From: Gossypium raimondii
Taxonomy: Eukaryota; Streptophyta; Magnoliopsida; Malvales; Malvaceae
DNA length: 64,000 nucleotides
NCBI RefSeq assembly: GCF_025698545.1
Contig: NC_068575.1
Span: 49,361,980-49,425,979 of the forward strand
Reading direction: 5' to 3'
Every line of letters starts with the position of its first letter. Position 1 is the stretch's first letter. The notes beneath the pieces were generated by a model. It was not told the DNA's origin. It did not search any database and saw only the letters and a program-made list of their open reading frames with translations. Of this stretch, positions 48,667 through 60,488 are shown piece after piece. The translations under genes and the position numbers were made by a program.

Positions 48667-51029
48667 ATGAAGCTATCCTCCATTTCTATTATCTTCTTCT
48701 TTGCTACCCTGCAGGCGCTATCAGTATTGCAGGTGAACTCACAATCCACAGATTCATGCAATTCCAACCTAAATCTTGATTTACCCTTTGATACATCTTT
48801 GCTTAATTGCCTTCCAGTTTGGAGCCGACATGATTTCATCCTTAGAGTAAGTTTTGTTCCTTGTAATTTAACAGTATGTGCATGTACCGTGATTTTTTTT
48901 TTTCGTTGCGTAATTTCGTCGTATACTTGGAAGAGTAGATTATCGTTATTGAATGTTTGAACTCTTCCGTCGTGTAGTACGTTAGGAACTTGTCGAACGT
49001 TTGGAACTTCGTTCTGTCGGCTCCCGACACGAATTCCTTCGTCGCGATGGGGTTTTCGACCACCGGGCAGATGGTTGGTTCGAGCGCCGTGGTTGGCTGG
49101 GTCTCGGCGGACGGTAGTGGAACCGTGAAACAGTACTTTCTGGGAGGGCAGCGGCCGAATTTAGTGGTGGCTGATCAAGGGAACCTGACGATCGTGGAGA
49201 ATTCTACCTCCATAACATCACGATCGTCGCGAGTGTACTTGGCGTTCCAGTTGAACACAAGTCAACCACTGTCGCGGGTGTTGTATTCGGTGGGGCAAAT
49301 TAGGGTGATTCCATCTGCGCCGGGCTTTGCTTTGGCTGAACACCGCGACAAAGTCTCCACACTCTTGAATTATCGTACAGGTAATTAACATAACGGGAAT
49401 AACTTGAAAACCTATACTTTCTGTTTTAGTTAATTTATATAAACAGTAGCAGCTTATGTGAATTATTCAAAAATAATTATTTTTAATCATAATTATCGGA
49501 TTAAGTCGATTTTTGTGAAATTCATCGAATTAGGTTGATTTTGGGACTAGATGCGTTTTTAGTGATAAGGCAGGAAAACGCTTTTAATTTAATGCGCTTT
49601 CAGCTTTGGCTATATAGTTAGATATTAGTATTTTTATCTTTGAGTCTCGGGTTCAATTCTTCTTCTGCTCATATTTGTATTTTTTATTTAATGTTTCTTC
49701 AAACGTTTTAAATTTTAATTAATTTTTTAACATATTAGTTATTTGGTTAGATGATTAGATAGTTGTAATTACATCATATTGAGTCTTGAGTTTGATTTCT
49801 TCTACTCACATTTGTATATTTTTTCATGATGTTGCTTCAAGTTTTTTTAATTAATATATTTAACATATTAGCTCATTTCATTAGATAATTAGATAACCGA
49901 GGTTCATTATTTTATAAGCATATTAATATATTTTTATTTCATATTATTTCAAGCTTTTTTAATTAATGTTTTGATAATATTTTTAATTATATTATTATTC
50001 TTTCAATTACTGATATTTGTAATAGTTATTTGATTTTATAAATTAAAAAAGTTAAAATAAAAATACATTATTTTAAAAATAATTAATATAATATTAGTTA
50101 CCATAAATTCAAACATGTAAATAAATTTTCTTAATAAAATTAAATGTAATATCTGAGTAATTAATTAATATAACTAAAAAAGAAACATTTTAAAACTCAA
50201 AGAACTAACTAAAACTCTATATTTTCATATATGCTATCATACCTTATTTTATATTATATATGAGTCATCAAATTTTTGTATATCCAATTAATTAAATAAA
50301 AAATTTATTATCGAAATCTTAAAAAAATAAATAATTTCATGTTTAGTAAAGTTTTTGATTCACTAATATTTTTTTTTCTGAGGAAATTATTTGCAATGGA
50401 ACAGGCACAAGTGCATCGGATAGCCAACATTCAAGACTAAGGAAGAGCCATGGAATACTGAATATGCTAAGTTGGGGCATACTGATGATAATCGGAGCCA
50501 TGGCTGGTCGCTACTTCAAGCAATGGGATCCCATGTGGTTTTATTCCCACGCCGCCATTCAGTCATGCGCCTTCCTGCTGGGCCTTGCCGGTATCATTTC
50601 CGGTTTCGTCCTAGAAGATCGTCTCAATGCCGAAGTCGACACCCACAAAGCTCTAGGCATCCTCATTCTCGTGCTCGGATGCCTCCAGGTTAACAGTCCA
50701 GCCATTCATATATATTCGATTAAGTAGATTCAAATTAATCATATATATATATATATATATATCTAATACGAAGAATGGAATTGGATGGTATATAGGTAAT
50801 GGCGGTGTTTGCAAGGCCAGGGAAGGAATCAAAGGTGCGTAAATACTGGAACTGGTACCATCACAATGGGGGCAGAATTGTGATACTAATTGCAATAGCA
50901 AATGTGTTCTACGGGATTCATTTGGGTGAAGATGATGGAACATCATGGAATGCTGCCTACGCTGTTGTTATTTCTATCTTATTTTTACTTTCTATTATTT
51001 TAGAGGTTAAATTGTGGAGGCAAAATTAG
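48667..51029 (+). CDS. DOMON and cytochrome b561 domain membrane protein
   Basis: Four exons (48667-48846, 48978-49380, 50405-50688, 50796-51029) join in phase to 366 residues. A signal peptide (residues 1-26, 'SIIFFFATLQALSVLQVNSQ') leads into a DOMON domain (about 50-185; 'VWNFVLSAPDTNSFVAMGFS', 'VGWVSADGSGTVKQYFLGGQ'). A b561 core follows, with helices 'GILNMLSWGILMIIGAMAGR', 'WFYSHAAIQSCAFLLGLAGI', 'HKALGILILVLGCLQVMAVF' and a C-terminal pair ending in 'LLSIILEVKLW'. Haem-ligand candidates are His in 'KSHGILN', 'FYSHAAIQ', 'DTHKALG' and 'WYHHNGGRI'. Such CYBDOM proteins move electrons across the plasma membrane, probably from ascorbate. It resembles Arabidopsis At3g07570 (from memory). 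Exon 2 is distinctly GC-rich compared with its surroundings. Confidence 0.92.
49600..49990. repeat. Three diverged ~130-base tandem units in DOMON-b561 intron 2
   Basis: Units start near 49600, 49738 and 49871. Each has a 'ttagatgattagataat'-like start, a 'gagtctcgggttcaattctt' or 'gagtcttgagtttgatttct' box in units 1 and 2, then 'ctcatatttgtatttttt', 'tgtttcttcaaacgtttt' or 'tgcttcaagtttttttaatt', and end in 'tttaacatatta' (units 1 and 2). The 'gggttcaattc' box looks like a pol III box B, so the array may come from a tRNA-derived SINE. Unit 3 is shorter and more decayed. Confidence 0.55.
50738..50762. repeat. (AT)n microsatellite
   Basis: About eleven or twelve perfect AT units in the last intron of the DOMON-b561 gene, roughly 35 bases before the acceptor of exon 4. 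Confidence 0.9.
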
Positions 51030-51773
51030 TCAACTTCAGCTCCACTACTCTTTTTTATTTTTTTTTAATTAATGTTTTTTTTCTCTCTCTTTAAATATAA
51101 ACCCTCTCCCTATTTCTCCATGTAAGTTATGAATTTTGTTTTTATATTTTAGTTTAACTTTTTTACTTTTTACTTTTCAAAATTAAAATTTTAGTCGTGA
51201 TTAAACAATAATTGTTAAATTAGTTAAGTGAAAATTTGTTATTCGGAATCTTGCACAATAAATATATTATCATCATATCACCTTTTATTTTCATATAATA
51301 CTCATAAAAAGTCAAATTATTTTAATTAATGGATTTAATCGCTATCATTTGAGTTATAATTGAAAATTTAAAATTAAAAACCATAGATATTACAATGATC
51401 AAGTTGAAGAGTAGGGACTAAATCCATAATTTTAAAAATATAGGGGCTAGGATTGAAGAATTCAAAAGTACAAAACTGAATCCATATTACAAATAAACCA
51501 TAGATATAGTACAACTTTTTTTCTTTTTGAAAGTATAGACAGTACAACTTGCCCATCTTATTTGACTTTTTCTGTATAGAGGAGTAATAAGCAATTACAT
51601 CTCATTGGGCTGTACGATTAAATTTTGAAATTTATTTATTTTTATTTCCTTGCTTGATTTAAGAAGTAAAATCAAATTGATGAAGCTGTTAAAAGGACTG
51701 TTGTTAAATTTGAATATATTGTATTTTAATATTCAAATTAATAGTGTCATCAATATAGAAGTGTTGATAAAAA
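51030..51773. other. 3' UTR and AT-rich spacer
   Basis: It follows the DOMON-b561 stop codon. It contains pyrimidine runs and AT-rich DNA but no open frame with protein character. Confidence 0.4.
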
Positions 51774-52282
51774 AATGGGCCTAAATTTTTGTCAAATTTA
51801 ACCCGAATAAAAATGCTATAACCCAGTCCAATTCGGTCTGCCCGTATTAATTTTTTTATAATTTAAAAAAAACATAATACATCAAAAACACTAAAAATAT
51901 TAAAATAAAAGTTTCTCAACAAATTAAAAATAAATTTAAAAATGTCTTTATACTTAAATAACACTAAGATATGTGAAACTTAACAAATTTTGCCTCTAAA
52001 ATAGTAACAAAATTAACAATATAACAAGAGATATACAATATCCAAATAATAATAACAAAATAGTAGCAATATAATAGTGAAATGGCAGCAAAACCGTGAC
52101 AAAACATCTTTTTTTTTTTGCAAATTCGGGTCAGGCCGGGATAAAAAACCTTACTTGAGGCTCGATCTATTTTCTAAACGAGTCTTATTGTTTTTGCTCA
52201 ATCCCATTTTCAAGCCTTTATTTTTATCCAAGCCTTCTCACTTTTCGAGGGGACCTTCAGGCTCGGCCACAAGTCTATATCA
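51774..52282 (-). repeat. GGCC-rich dispersed repeat, copy A
   Basis: It starts 'gggcctaaatttttgtcaaa' and continues through 'ccgtattaattttt', an AT-rich centre with 'aacaatataacaag' and 'gtagcaatataatagtgaaa', then 'aaaaaccttacttgaggctc' and 'cttctcacttttcgagg', ending 'caggctcggccacaagtcta'. The same blocks in the same order make up copy B, and their reverse complement is seen in copies C and D. No coding capacity. Confidence 0.75.
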
Positions 52283-52944
52283 ATTGAACTTTTAACTTTT
52301 AAATTAGACAAGTAAAGTGACTAAATTCTTAGAGTTAAAAGTAAATGTGCTAAAATTTAAAAGTATGAAAAGTACAGAGACTGAGGAGTAATTAGACCAT
52401 TACTTTTTAAATTTATAAGAGCTCAATCAAGAACGAACAACACAATTTTGAACTTATATATTTGGCTGGCGAATTTTAATTTGTATATTTTAGTCAGTTT
52501 TAGTTATTACGGTTTTCAAATTTTGAAAATTTCAGTATTTGCTCCAACAAAAACAGTTAATATGTTTAGTGGAATTTCGAAATTAAAAAAGGGTAAGAAA
52601 TAGAAATATCAAATCATAGAGACCAAAATTCATAAAATTTGCATAGTAGAAGGATTGATTGTGGAATTTAGCCAATATAAGTGTTGGTTGACGTAAATGA
52701 AAAATTAGGGTGTCCCATCATCAACTACCTAAAAGAAGTTTTGAATCACTTTTCATTGTTCTTAAAGAAAACCGTTTTAGCAGATATTATAATTTCATAT
52801 ATTGTCCGGTCCTTTGAGCAACTTTCTAAGCAATAGCACCTTCCTTCAACCAACCCTATCTACAGCACCACATTTAATAATTGTGAAAAATACTATATTA
52901 AACACAAATGTCTAACCCTAACCAAATTCTACACTCAGTCGATA

Positions 52945-53432
52945 AGTTTAGGTCCGGCTCAAAAAAGGGGCTTAAAATTTTGTCCAATCCCAACCTGAAT
53001 AAAAATGTTAATACTCGAGTCCAGAACATTCCACCTGTATTAATTTTTAATTTTATTTTTTCTATAAAAGTTTAGTGTATATATAATATAGTAAAAACAT
53101 TAAAAAAATTAACAATAAAACAATAGTTATACAACATCCAAACAATAACAACAAAATAGTAGCAACATAATAGTGAATTGGCAACAAAACAATAGGAAGG
53201 CAACATCAAACTAGTGGAAAACAACAATAAAACAACAGGGTTTTTCTTGCAAAGTTAGGTTGGGTCGGGGTTGGGCCCAAGCCCAAAAAACCTTACCCGA
53301 GGCTCGTCTTGTTTTTTAAATAGGCCTTATTTCCAAGCCCATTTCTTGGACTTATATTTTTGTCCAAACCCTCCCACTTTTCGAACAGGCCTTCGGGCCG
53401 AGCCGGGTGGTCTGGCCTATGGACAAGTCTAT
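52945..53432 (-). repeat. GGCC-rich dispersed repeat, copy B
   Basis: Same orientation and block order as copy A: 'aaaatgttaatactcgagtcc', 'ctgtattaatttttaatt', 'aacaataaaacaatag', 'caaaaaaccttacccgaggc', 'ccctcccacttttcgaacag' and 'ccgagccgggtggtctggcc', then 'atggacaagtcta'. It is less decayed than copy A at its GC-rich end. Confidence 0.78.
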
Positions 53433-54278
53433 CTATTACTCGCTATTAGCAATTATATTTCAGAACATCCCTTGAGTCATTTAAAAAATTTTAACCGAGT
53501 TAAACCTTAAAATTCAGTATATTTAGTGATTTGTGTTTACTTTCGATTTATCTATATTATAAATAAAGTGGCTAATTAAGATGATGTTATGAGTCAACTC
53601 AACACAAATTCAATTGTGAAATTATTAAAATAGCTTTACTTTAAAAGGTAATTAATATTATTATTATAGGAGTATTTTCTTCTTTTCATATAATTTTCAA
53701 ATAAAATAATTTAAAATATTATTTGGAAATCATACACAAACACAAGATCATAAATTATATAGAAAATCCTTACCAACCCACTAGTGATTATTTATTGATT
53801 TATTTTTATAAATGTAAAACAAAAATTTTGTTTAATTATTGTTTTCGAATCAAAGGAAAACAACTCTTAATAAAATTATCTCAAATTTCTTTAAAAATAG
53901 AATATACTTGATTTAATTTATAAGAAAAAGTAATCAAAGTTTAAGTGTGTCAACAACCATCACCAATGACCAAATTTTGATAAGAAACCACAACTAACGT
54001 TCTCAAATTCTCATGATACAAACAAAAACATTAGAATATTTTAGAATGTCATTTTGCTTTACACCAAGACTTCAATTACCAGCACGTCAGTAGCTGGCGA
54101 ATGCAAATGCAGCCCACTTTATAATAAAAAACCCATTGACTGCTTTGGTCTGCCAACTAACATTAATAAAAATTTTATCTACTCTTTCTTTTTCTTATTA
54201 ATAAATAATCTTCCCTTCGTTTTCTCTTCTTCTACAATTTCATTTCAAAGATTTATAGAAGCAAGAACAATAGAACAC
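53433..54278. other. AT-rich intergenic DNA and leader of the small gene
   Basis: No protein-like frame. The last 100 bases are rich in TTC/TCT runs, as plant leaders often are, and end at the ATG of the small membrane protein. Confidence 0.4.
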
Positions 54279-54509
54279 ATGTCAAGTCAATGTTGCGATG
54301 GTGGTGATCCAAATGGGTGGTGGTTTGGTGATAATGGCGGTGACGACAGCTCTTCCACAACCATTGTTTGGATCGTGGTGGGGATATTAATAGCTGTTTT
54401 AGTTCTTGTGGTGGCTTATTATGTCGCAAAGAAAGGCAAGTGTTCTGGTTTGTGCTTCTCCTGCAAGGTTGAGTGTGGGCATGGGCACCATTGTCAATCC
54501 AAATGTTGA
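54279..54509 (+). CDS. Small Cys-rich single-span membrane protein, unknown function
   Basis: A single exon encodes 76 residues. A short N-terminal part begins with two adjacent Cys and is rich in Gly, Asp and Trp ('CCDGGDPNGWWFGDNGGDD'). A clear membrane span follows at about residues 27-49 (TTIVWIVVGILIAVLVLVVA). The tail is basic and Cys-rich, with the Cys/His pattern C-x3-C-x2-C-x3-C-x-H-x2-H-C-x3-C. The frame is open for 75 codons upstream, but the encoded leader there has no protein character, so I place the start at the ATG before the conserved-looking Cys pair. I do not recognise the family. Its position between the DOMON-b561 and DUF3755 genes matches a small unknown gene (At3g07568) at the Arabidopsis counterpart locus, as I recall it. 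Confidence 0.7.
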   Translation: MSSQCCDGGDPNGWWFGDNGGDDSSSTTIVWIVVGILIAVLVLVVAYYVAKKGKCSGLCFSCKVECGHGHHCQSKC

Positions 54510-55684
54510 CATTATTAACTCTAATTACCAAAAAAAAAAAAAAAATCATGTATGCGTTACGAGCCTGCACTTTATACTCCTTGGCATGGAGTGGGCATAT
54601 ACAAATATTGTATCTTTTGTTGTAGTTTCATTTCAATTTTATGTTTTATTTTGGAAATCTTGTCAAATTTAATAATACAAAAAATAGTGATCAATGCTAT
54701 TTTTAGAATTATTTTCCCTTGTATTGATCTGGCCATATGGGTGCATTTGAGATGTTGCTTTCCAAACATTCTAGAAAATCAAATCCAAATTAATAATTAA
54801 ACAATATTCTTTAGGGAATTTTTTTGATAAAAGATAGAATATTTTTATTCTTTAGAAAAAATTATATCTCTTATTCAAGGTTTTATAATCAAATCAATGG
54901 ATGGTTGAATTGATCAGATCATCAATCCAATTAATTTAGATGATTTGATTAAATAAATCATTAAAAATTTATAAAAATATTAAAAATTGATTTAATCAAT
55001 TTTTTGACCCGATTCAACTGTCCTATATTGATTTACACTTCAATTGGTTTAAAACTTTTCTTCAAACCAACACCTCGACCGAACTCAATCCGACCAGCTA
55101 ACCCAGACCAACTCAATAACTATGCTTTTATCATAGAAATTGTGCTATCTTTTTTAATTATAAATATTTTCTCTTTTCTTTTCTTACTAGCTATATAATA
55201 AAACAATTGCATTATTTAATTGTTTTAAAATAAACCATAATTTGGCATGATTAATTATAGGTGAATGTTACAAAATATATACATTTTACTTTTGTAAAAC
55301 ATATGATAATTTATTAAAAAAATTATTTTACCAAATCTGGAATCTGTTTTGAAAAATGCTTACTGTCAATCTCAGCTCAACCGATATGTTACATTAAGCA
55401 AATTTTCATGCTGCATAAGCTATATATATTATTCACAAAGCTACATTTAGTTCCCAAAATCAATTGACTTAAAAGAAGAAATGAGACTACTTGCAGCATT
55501 CTAATTTATAGGCCATATAAACATGCTTACAAAACATTTTAAATTTGACCAAAACGACTTCATCTCAATAAATCAGTTCATTCCCCTCCCCCCTCTATTT
55601 TATTTTGTTAAAATTGTTCCTTTTTTCTCGACAATTCCTACCTTGAGATAAAATGGGTCAGAGAGTATCACCAGCGAGTCCTGA
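54510..55684. other. Intergenic DNA with a repeat fragment
   Basis: Bases 54890-55115 ('aatcaatggatggttgaatt', later 'cctcgaccgaactcaatccg') resemble a stretch at 39040-39235 and look like one dispersed repeat family built of 'ttcaattggtt' and 'cgacc' phrases. The remainder is AT-rich without a gene. The last 100 bases may hold the DUF3755 gene's 3' UTR. Confidence 0.4.
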
Positions 55685-58600
55685 TCATGATTTCATCTGA
55701 AGGGATGACGGAGGAAGGATCTCGTTGGCCTTTTCCTCATTTATCTTGTCCAGAAGCGGCGGCATTTGTTCCATTACCTCTGGCAACTCATTTAACCTGC
55801 AGTAAAAAAAATATTAAAGAAAGAATGTACATCACATATTTATTAGTATCGCAACTCAACAGTTTACTTTTTCGCATCATTTGCCTTTCTTGTTTTCACT
55901 ACCCCAATTTTAACATGAATTTTGGTTTGCTTACACAACCTGATATGCAAAGAAAATAATCCCAAACAAAAATAATGTGCAAAGGGCAAAAAGAAAAGGT
56001 CCTGCCAACCTAAGCTGTTTTTTCATATTCATGATTTCCAGTGAAAGAAACTGATTAGGTTAACGGACCTGAAATCACATTGATGTTGATAGCAATGACA
56101 ACGTTAATGGTATTCCTGACAAGTAGAAGAGTCTATGATTGCCATCAATATACTGTTATATGTCACATTATAATGAAGTTTAGAAACTTAGGCATGCAAA
56201 AAAATGCAACAATGCTGAATGATGCCCCTCCAATTAACATTAAAATAAAGAATAGGTAGTACAAATTTAAACTTGAAACAATAAGGATGAGTAAAAACTC
56301 TTGTAAAAAATAATACCTCTTCAAAATAAGCGAAAATTTTCCCTTCTGTTTGCTAAAAATAAGTCATGGGAGCGGCAGTGGCTAAATATTACTAATTGAA
56401 TTAGTTTATTATTAACTCATGTACCAAAACATGCGTAAAAAATAATACTCCAACCATAGCATAAAAGTTAATTAAACGAATCTAATTTCGACACATAACA
56501 GAGAAAGCATAGAGGCAATAACGTACTCATTCAAGATTGTAAAGATATTGTCCCGGGCTTTGCATAAGAGATCTATATTATCATGTATCTGTATGGGAAA
56601 AAAAAATTAGTAACAGCAATCAATAAAGAAGGCAAATATCATTAGCTAGCAGGCAGATAGCTGCTGTCAAAGCTACAAGCTTCTGATAATAAAATCGATC
56701 AATCAGTTTGCTGTAATCATCGAATAACTTTCATTTACATAAAGTGCATTTAGACAGTAAATTGACATCATCTCATCGAGTGCTTGTAAATAATGTATAT
56801 ATTATATTGAAGATTTCAAAATTCTATGAAATACAAAGGACTTGTTTAATAAAAAACCATAGAGAGATGATCACTTGAAACAAAATGAAGCAGTACTATA
56901 GAATGCAAGATTAGAAAATATCAACTCAAAACAATGCAGGGCAGATGTACACGTGCACAATTATTGATGAAAATATATAAGACAGTATGTCTCACCTGGA
57001 AAGCTGAAAAATTTGCTGAAATTTGATTAAATATTTGAGCATTTTGATCAAGTAGCTCTCCTGTTGCACCCCAAAAGGCTGAAAAAGACATAATTCAAAT
57101 TAAAAGGTGTATGAAAAGCAAGATGACTATCTTGACATCTTAAATAAAATCATCGATCCTTTTTTTTAACAGAACTGCTGTCAATCTTAAACCCAAACCT
57201 AAGCTTTATCTTCATCATGGTCACTGACTCTCATCAACCCAAAGAACCACCATGTGTATGCTACTTCAAGTCTTAAGCTTGATCCTTTATAATCAATTTT
57301 TTAAAGAAAGATACAAGCTATTGTTTTTACGCTGATTGAGCAGAAAAAATTCAGCTCGAAGTTTCTAACCAGCCATAATTTTCATATTGGTAAAGAAAGT
57401 AGAGTCATCTGTAATATAAGTCTTAACCAAACCTTTGTATGGGATGCCATCATCGTTGTCCATCTGGGTAATTGGTGGTACATGTGAAGGACCATTAGGC
57501 CTAGCTGTTAAAACAGATGTAGACTTCGCCAAAGAGTCTGTACTTCTTTCCTGTGAAACAATGTCCTTATCAACTTGAACTATCAAGAAATCAAGCAATG
57601 TATCTAAGAACTTAGATGCAAATCTGCGAACTGCATAAATAAGAGGCCTGAGTTAGCTTTAATAGGAGGGTTAAGCAGTCCAATCACCCACCTGAGCTTA
57701 AACAACAATAGGCTAGAACCTGGACGAAAACGCCTAATACCATCCGGAAATATCTAAAACAACCCAGACAATTAGTGTGGACACACGTGCAAAAGATATT
57801 GTAGAGTTGAACATGCTAGGAAGAAGCCCTTCTCTGAGATAGGGTATGTTTCACTTTCAACCACATGTATTTATGCATAACTTTAGGCTTAGTGCATCTG
57901 ATAGTCAATTGTACATGCACCTTACACAGGTAGATAATTCCATTACTTTGTTACAACCTATTTCAAGAATTTCAGTATGCGTATGTATTTATGTATTTAT
58001 GCACCCTACTTATATGACCTCAACTTATTATCTAGTTGCTCTCCTGCTTCTTGAGACATCACAACCTATTTCAAGAATTTCAGTATGTAATAGAGGATGA
58101 TGAGAGTATAACATGGAATGCATGCTTGAGATGTACACATTTCAAGTAACTTTCAAGTCAAGAATGTCAAACATACAATCTTCAATCATAGGTAAAAGCC
58201 TTAAGACCATAAAAGAAAAAGGATACAGAATTCATTGAGAGAATAAGGAACTAGTAAAGTTTACCACAGAGTCTAGTAGTTTCAGTCAAGAAACAATCAT
58301 AGGGATTGAACTTCCTTCTAAAGATACACTTCAAAGAACCAAGTATGAAAAATAAAGCAGTGCAGAAAGACATTGCACAGATCAATTATACTAGCATACA
58401 AATTTAGACAAACATACCCTTCTGTCTTTGCTTTTCCTTGTTGAAATATGATCCTCTTTCCTTCGTTTTCCATTTTCCTTCTTCTGCAAAAAAATTCAAC
58501 TAGGTGGTTATTCAGCATTCGAAAACAATTCACGTTTATATGCATAATTACCATACAAACATAAGCAAATGATTTTGAGAAATTTTGCACACAATATGCC

Positions 58601-60488
58601 ATACACAATTCAACCATAAAACTAACATCAAACTCATAATCCAATACCAAAATCAAAATACTACAATATTTAACTTAAACAAGTAGGAAACCATAACACA
58701 AGGACCTGAAATATTTAAACAGAAAAAACAAAACAAAAAGATATTCCTCAAATATAGAAACTGCAAATTTTAGAACCGTAAAAGTGCCAAGATATCCTTG
58801 ACTCATACAAATAATGGAAGTTCATTTATAATAACACCTGCTAACAGTAAAAAGATAAAACTGAAACCTAATACAACTAATTTGACCAATGTAAGGCTTT
58901 AAGCATCAAATAAAATTATAATTGACATTTAAACTAGACTTGTCTTGATTCCTTGGTTGGCGGCAGGCTGGTGACTGTACAAGTCACAAGTTTTTGAATT
59001 ATGAATAGACTAGGGAGCCAAATCTTATTGAACTTGACAAATGCAACTCTTCACCACAGAGTTTTTAAACAGAAACTCTTGAGGTTTAATTTGATCCAAA
59101 ACAATGAAATTGTTAAAGCTATAACCAGATAAACTGTTTTGGAGGACAACTTTTTGTGGTATAACAAAATACTTCAAGCTTGGACCCAAAGCTTTGATAA
59201 CATACAATTTGAAGTGATCAACTTACGGTCATCCATCTGCAGCGCAGTGCCACATCCCGAACTGTTTTGTCCTTCAACCTCATCGCTATCTTAGCATAGC
59301 GAACTATGGTTGAGTCAGATGCATACCTGCAAACAGCAAAATATATATAAAAATTGTACAGGTTTTCATTAATCAAATGCAAGTTAAGAAATAAACAAGG
59401 AAAACAACATGGGCACAAGATAACAATCTGGAACTGCAACACAAAATGAAACCACACACATATTGCCATTGCAATACCAGAAATCAATGCATTGTATTAT
59501 AACTAAAGCTAAATAATTAATGGGAAGAGCTTTGACTTGTTAAGGTGTAGAACATTGAAATATAATTCACAACTACTTATGCAATTGCAATTATCATCCT
59601 CACCATCCATGTTTTCATTGTTCATCCTGGACCTCCTAACTAATAGTAGGAAGTTTATACCATTTATTTAAATCAATGGAAAAATAGAGCATCCTAAGAC
59701 CTGAGGATGGCAAAAAAGGTAACTAGGAAAAATGTTTTACCAAAGCCGAAGAAATCTCGGATCATAATGTGCCAAAGGTTATTTTGTAACAAGAACTACC
59801 CGTTTCTAAAGCACGTAACAGGTTCATGAACAGCTACGTCGACAGATGCAATGAAATACATTTTAGCAACAAAGAAATATAGAAAGAGCAAGATTATCTC
59901 TTCATTTTACTCGAAACGACAGAAAACATAGGCGGGGAACACATATACTCAGTAGAACTAAAAATTTACATCAACAAAGACAATACTTCACTTTTCATCT
60001 TAGGATGGACATATAAAAGTTAAAATTAATATCAATAATTTGCTCTTGATGTTTTTACCAACCTCAACATACTTTTACAATCCTAAGAAACCTGAAGATA
60101 AACATTTTTCCACTTTTAACTTTAAAAAGCTAATTTTAAATATATAGAAGAAAACGGTGATCGCCAAGTTACAGAACAGTAGGAGAAATGAAAGGAACTA
60201 AATGTTAAAAAGAAGTTCAAAATTAAAGTGAGAAAGACAGAAAGGGAGTTACTTGGCGAGTAAATCCTCGAGGATAGATTGTTCGTCGGGAGTCCAGTTT
60301 ATGGAGATGCCGGGGTTGTGCCTCAACGCCGCCTGCGTATCAGCCAAGCCGGCGGCAAGCGCCAAGGTATTGGCTTCGCTGCTGTTCGAAATGAGGGAAA
60401 TGCCATTGGCTATTGTAGGAGGAGCCGTTACCTTCTGGTTCGACAAACCTTCCTGATTATTCCCCGTCGGATTCGCACTCGCGGCCAT
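55685..60488 (-). CDS. SANT/Myb-like protein with C-terminal DUF3755 domain
   Basis: Exons on the minus strand: 60488-60253, 59326-59227, 58486-58418, about 57565-57433, 57078-56996, 56588-56527, 55796-55685. All phases agree and give 264 residues. The N-terminus is polar and starts MAASANPTG. Residues about 60-112 form a SANT-like fold ('SINWTPDEQSILEDLLAKY', 'AKIAMRLKDKTVRDVALRCRW'). A basic patch follows ('KKENGKRRKEDH', 'RKSKDRR'), then a Ser/Pro linker. The DUF3755 region contains 'ATGELLDQNAQIFNQISANF', 'NIDLLCKARDNIFTILNELN' and 'LPEVMEQMPP'. It is likely nuclear. The family is conserved in plants (At3g07565 type, from memory) and its role is not established. The acceptor of exon 4 is ambiguous: 57610 and a 13-base microexon model are also in phase. 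Confidence 0.87.
57949..58086. repeat. Direct repeat of 28 bases in DUF3755 intron
   Basis: The phrase 'acaacctatttcaagaattt' plus 'cagtatg' occurs at about 57952 and again at about 58060, flanking roughly 80 bases that include 'tatgtatttatgtatttatg'. It is non-coding. Confidence 0.8.
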
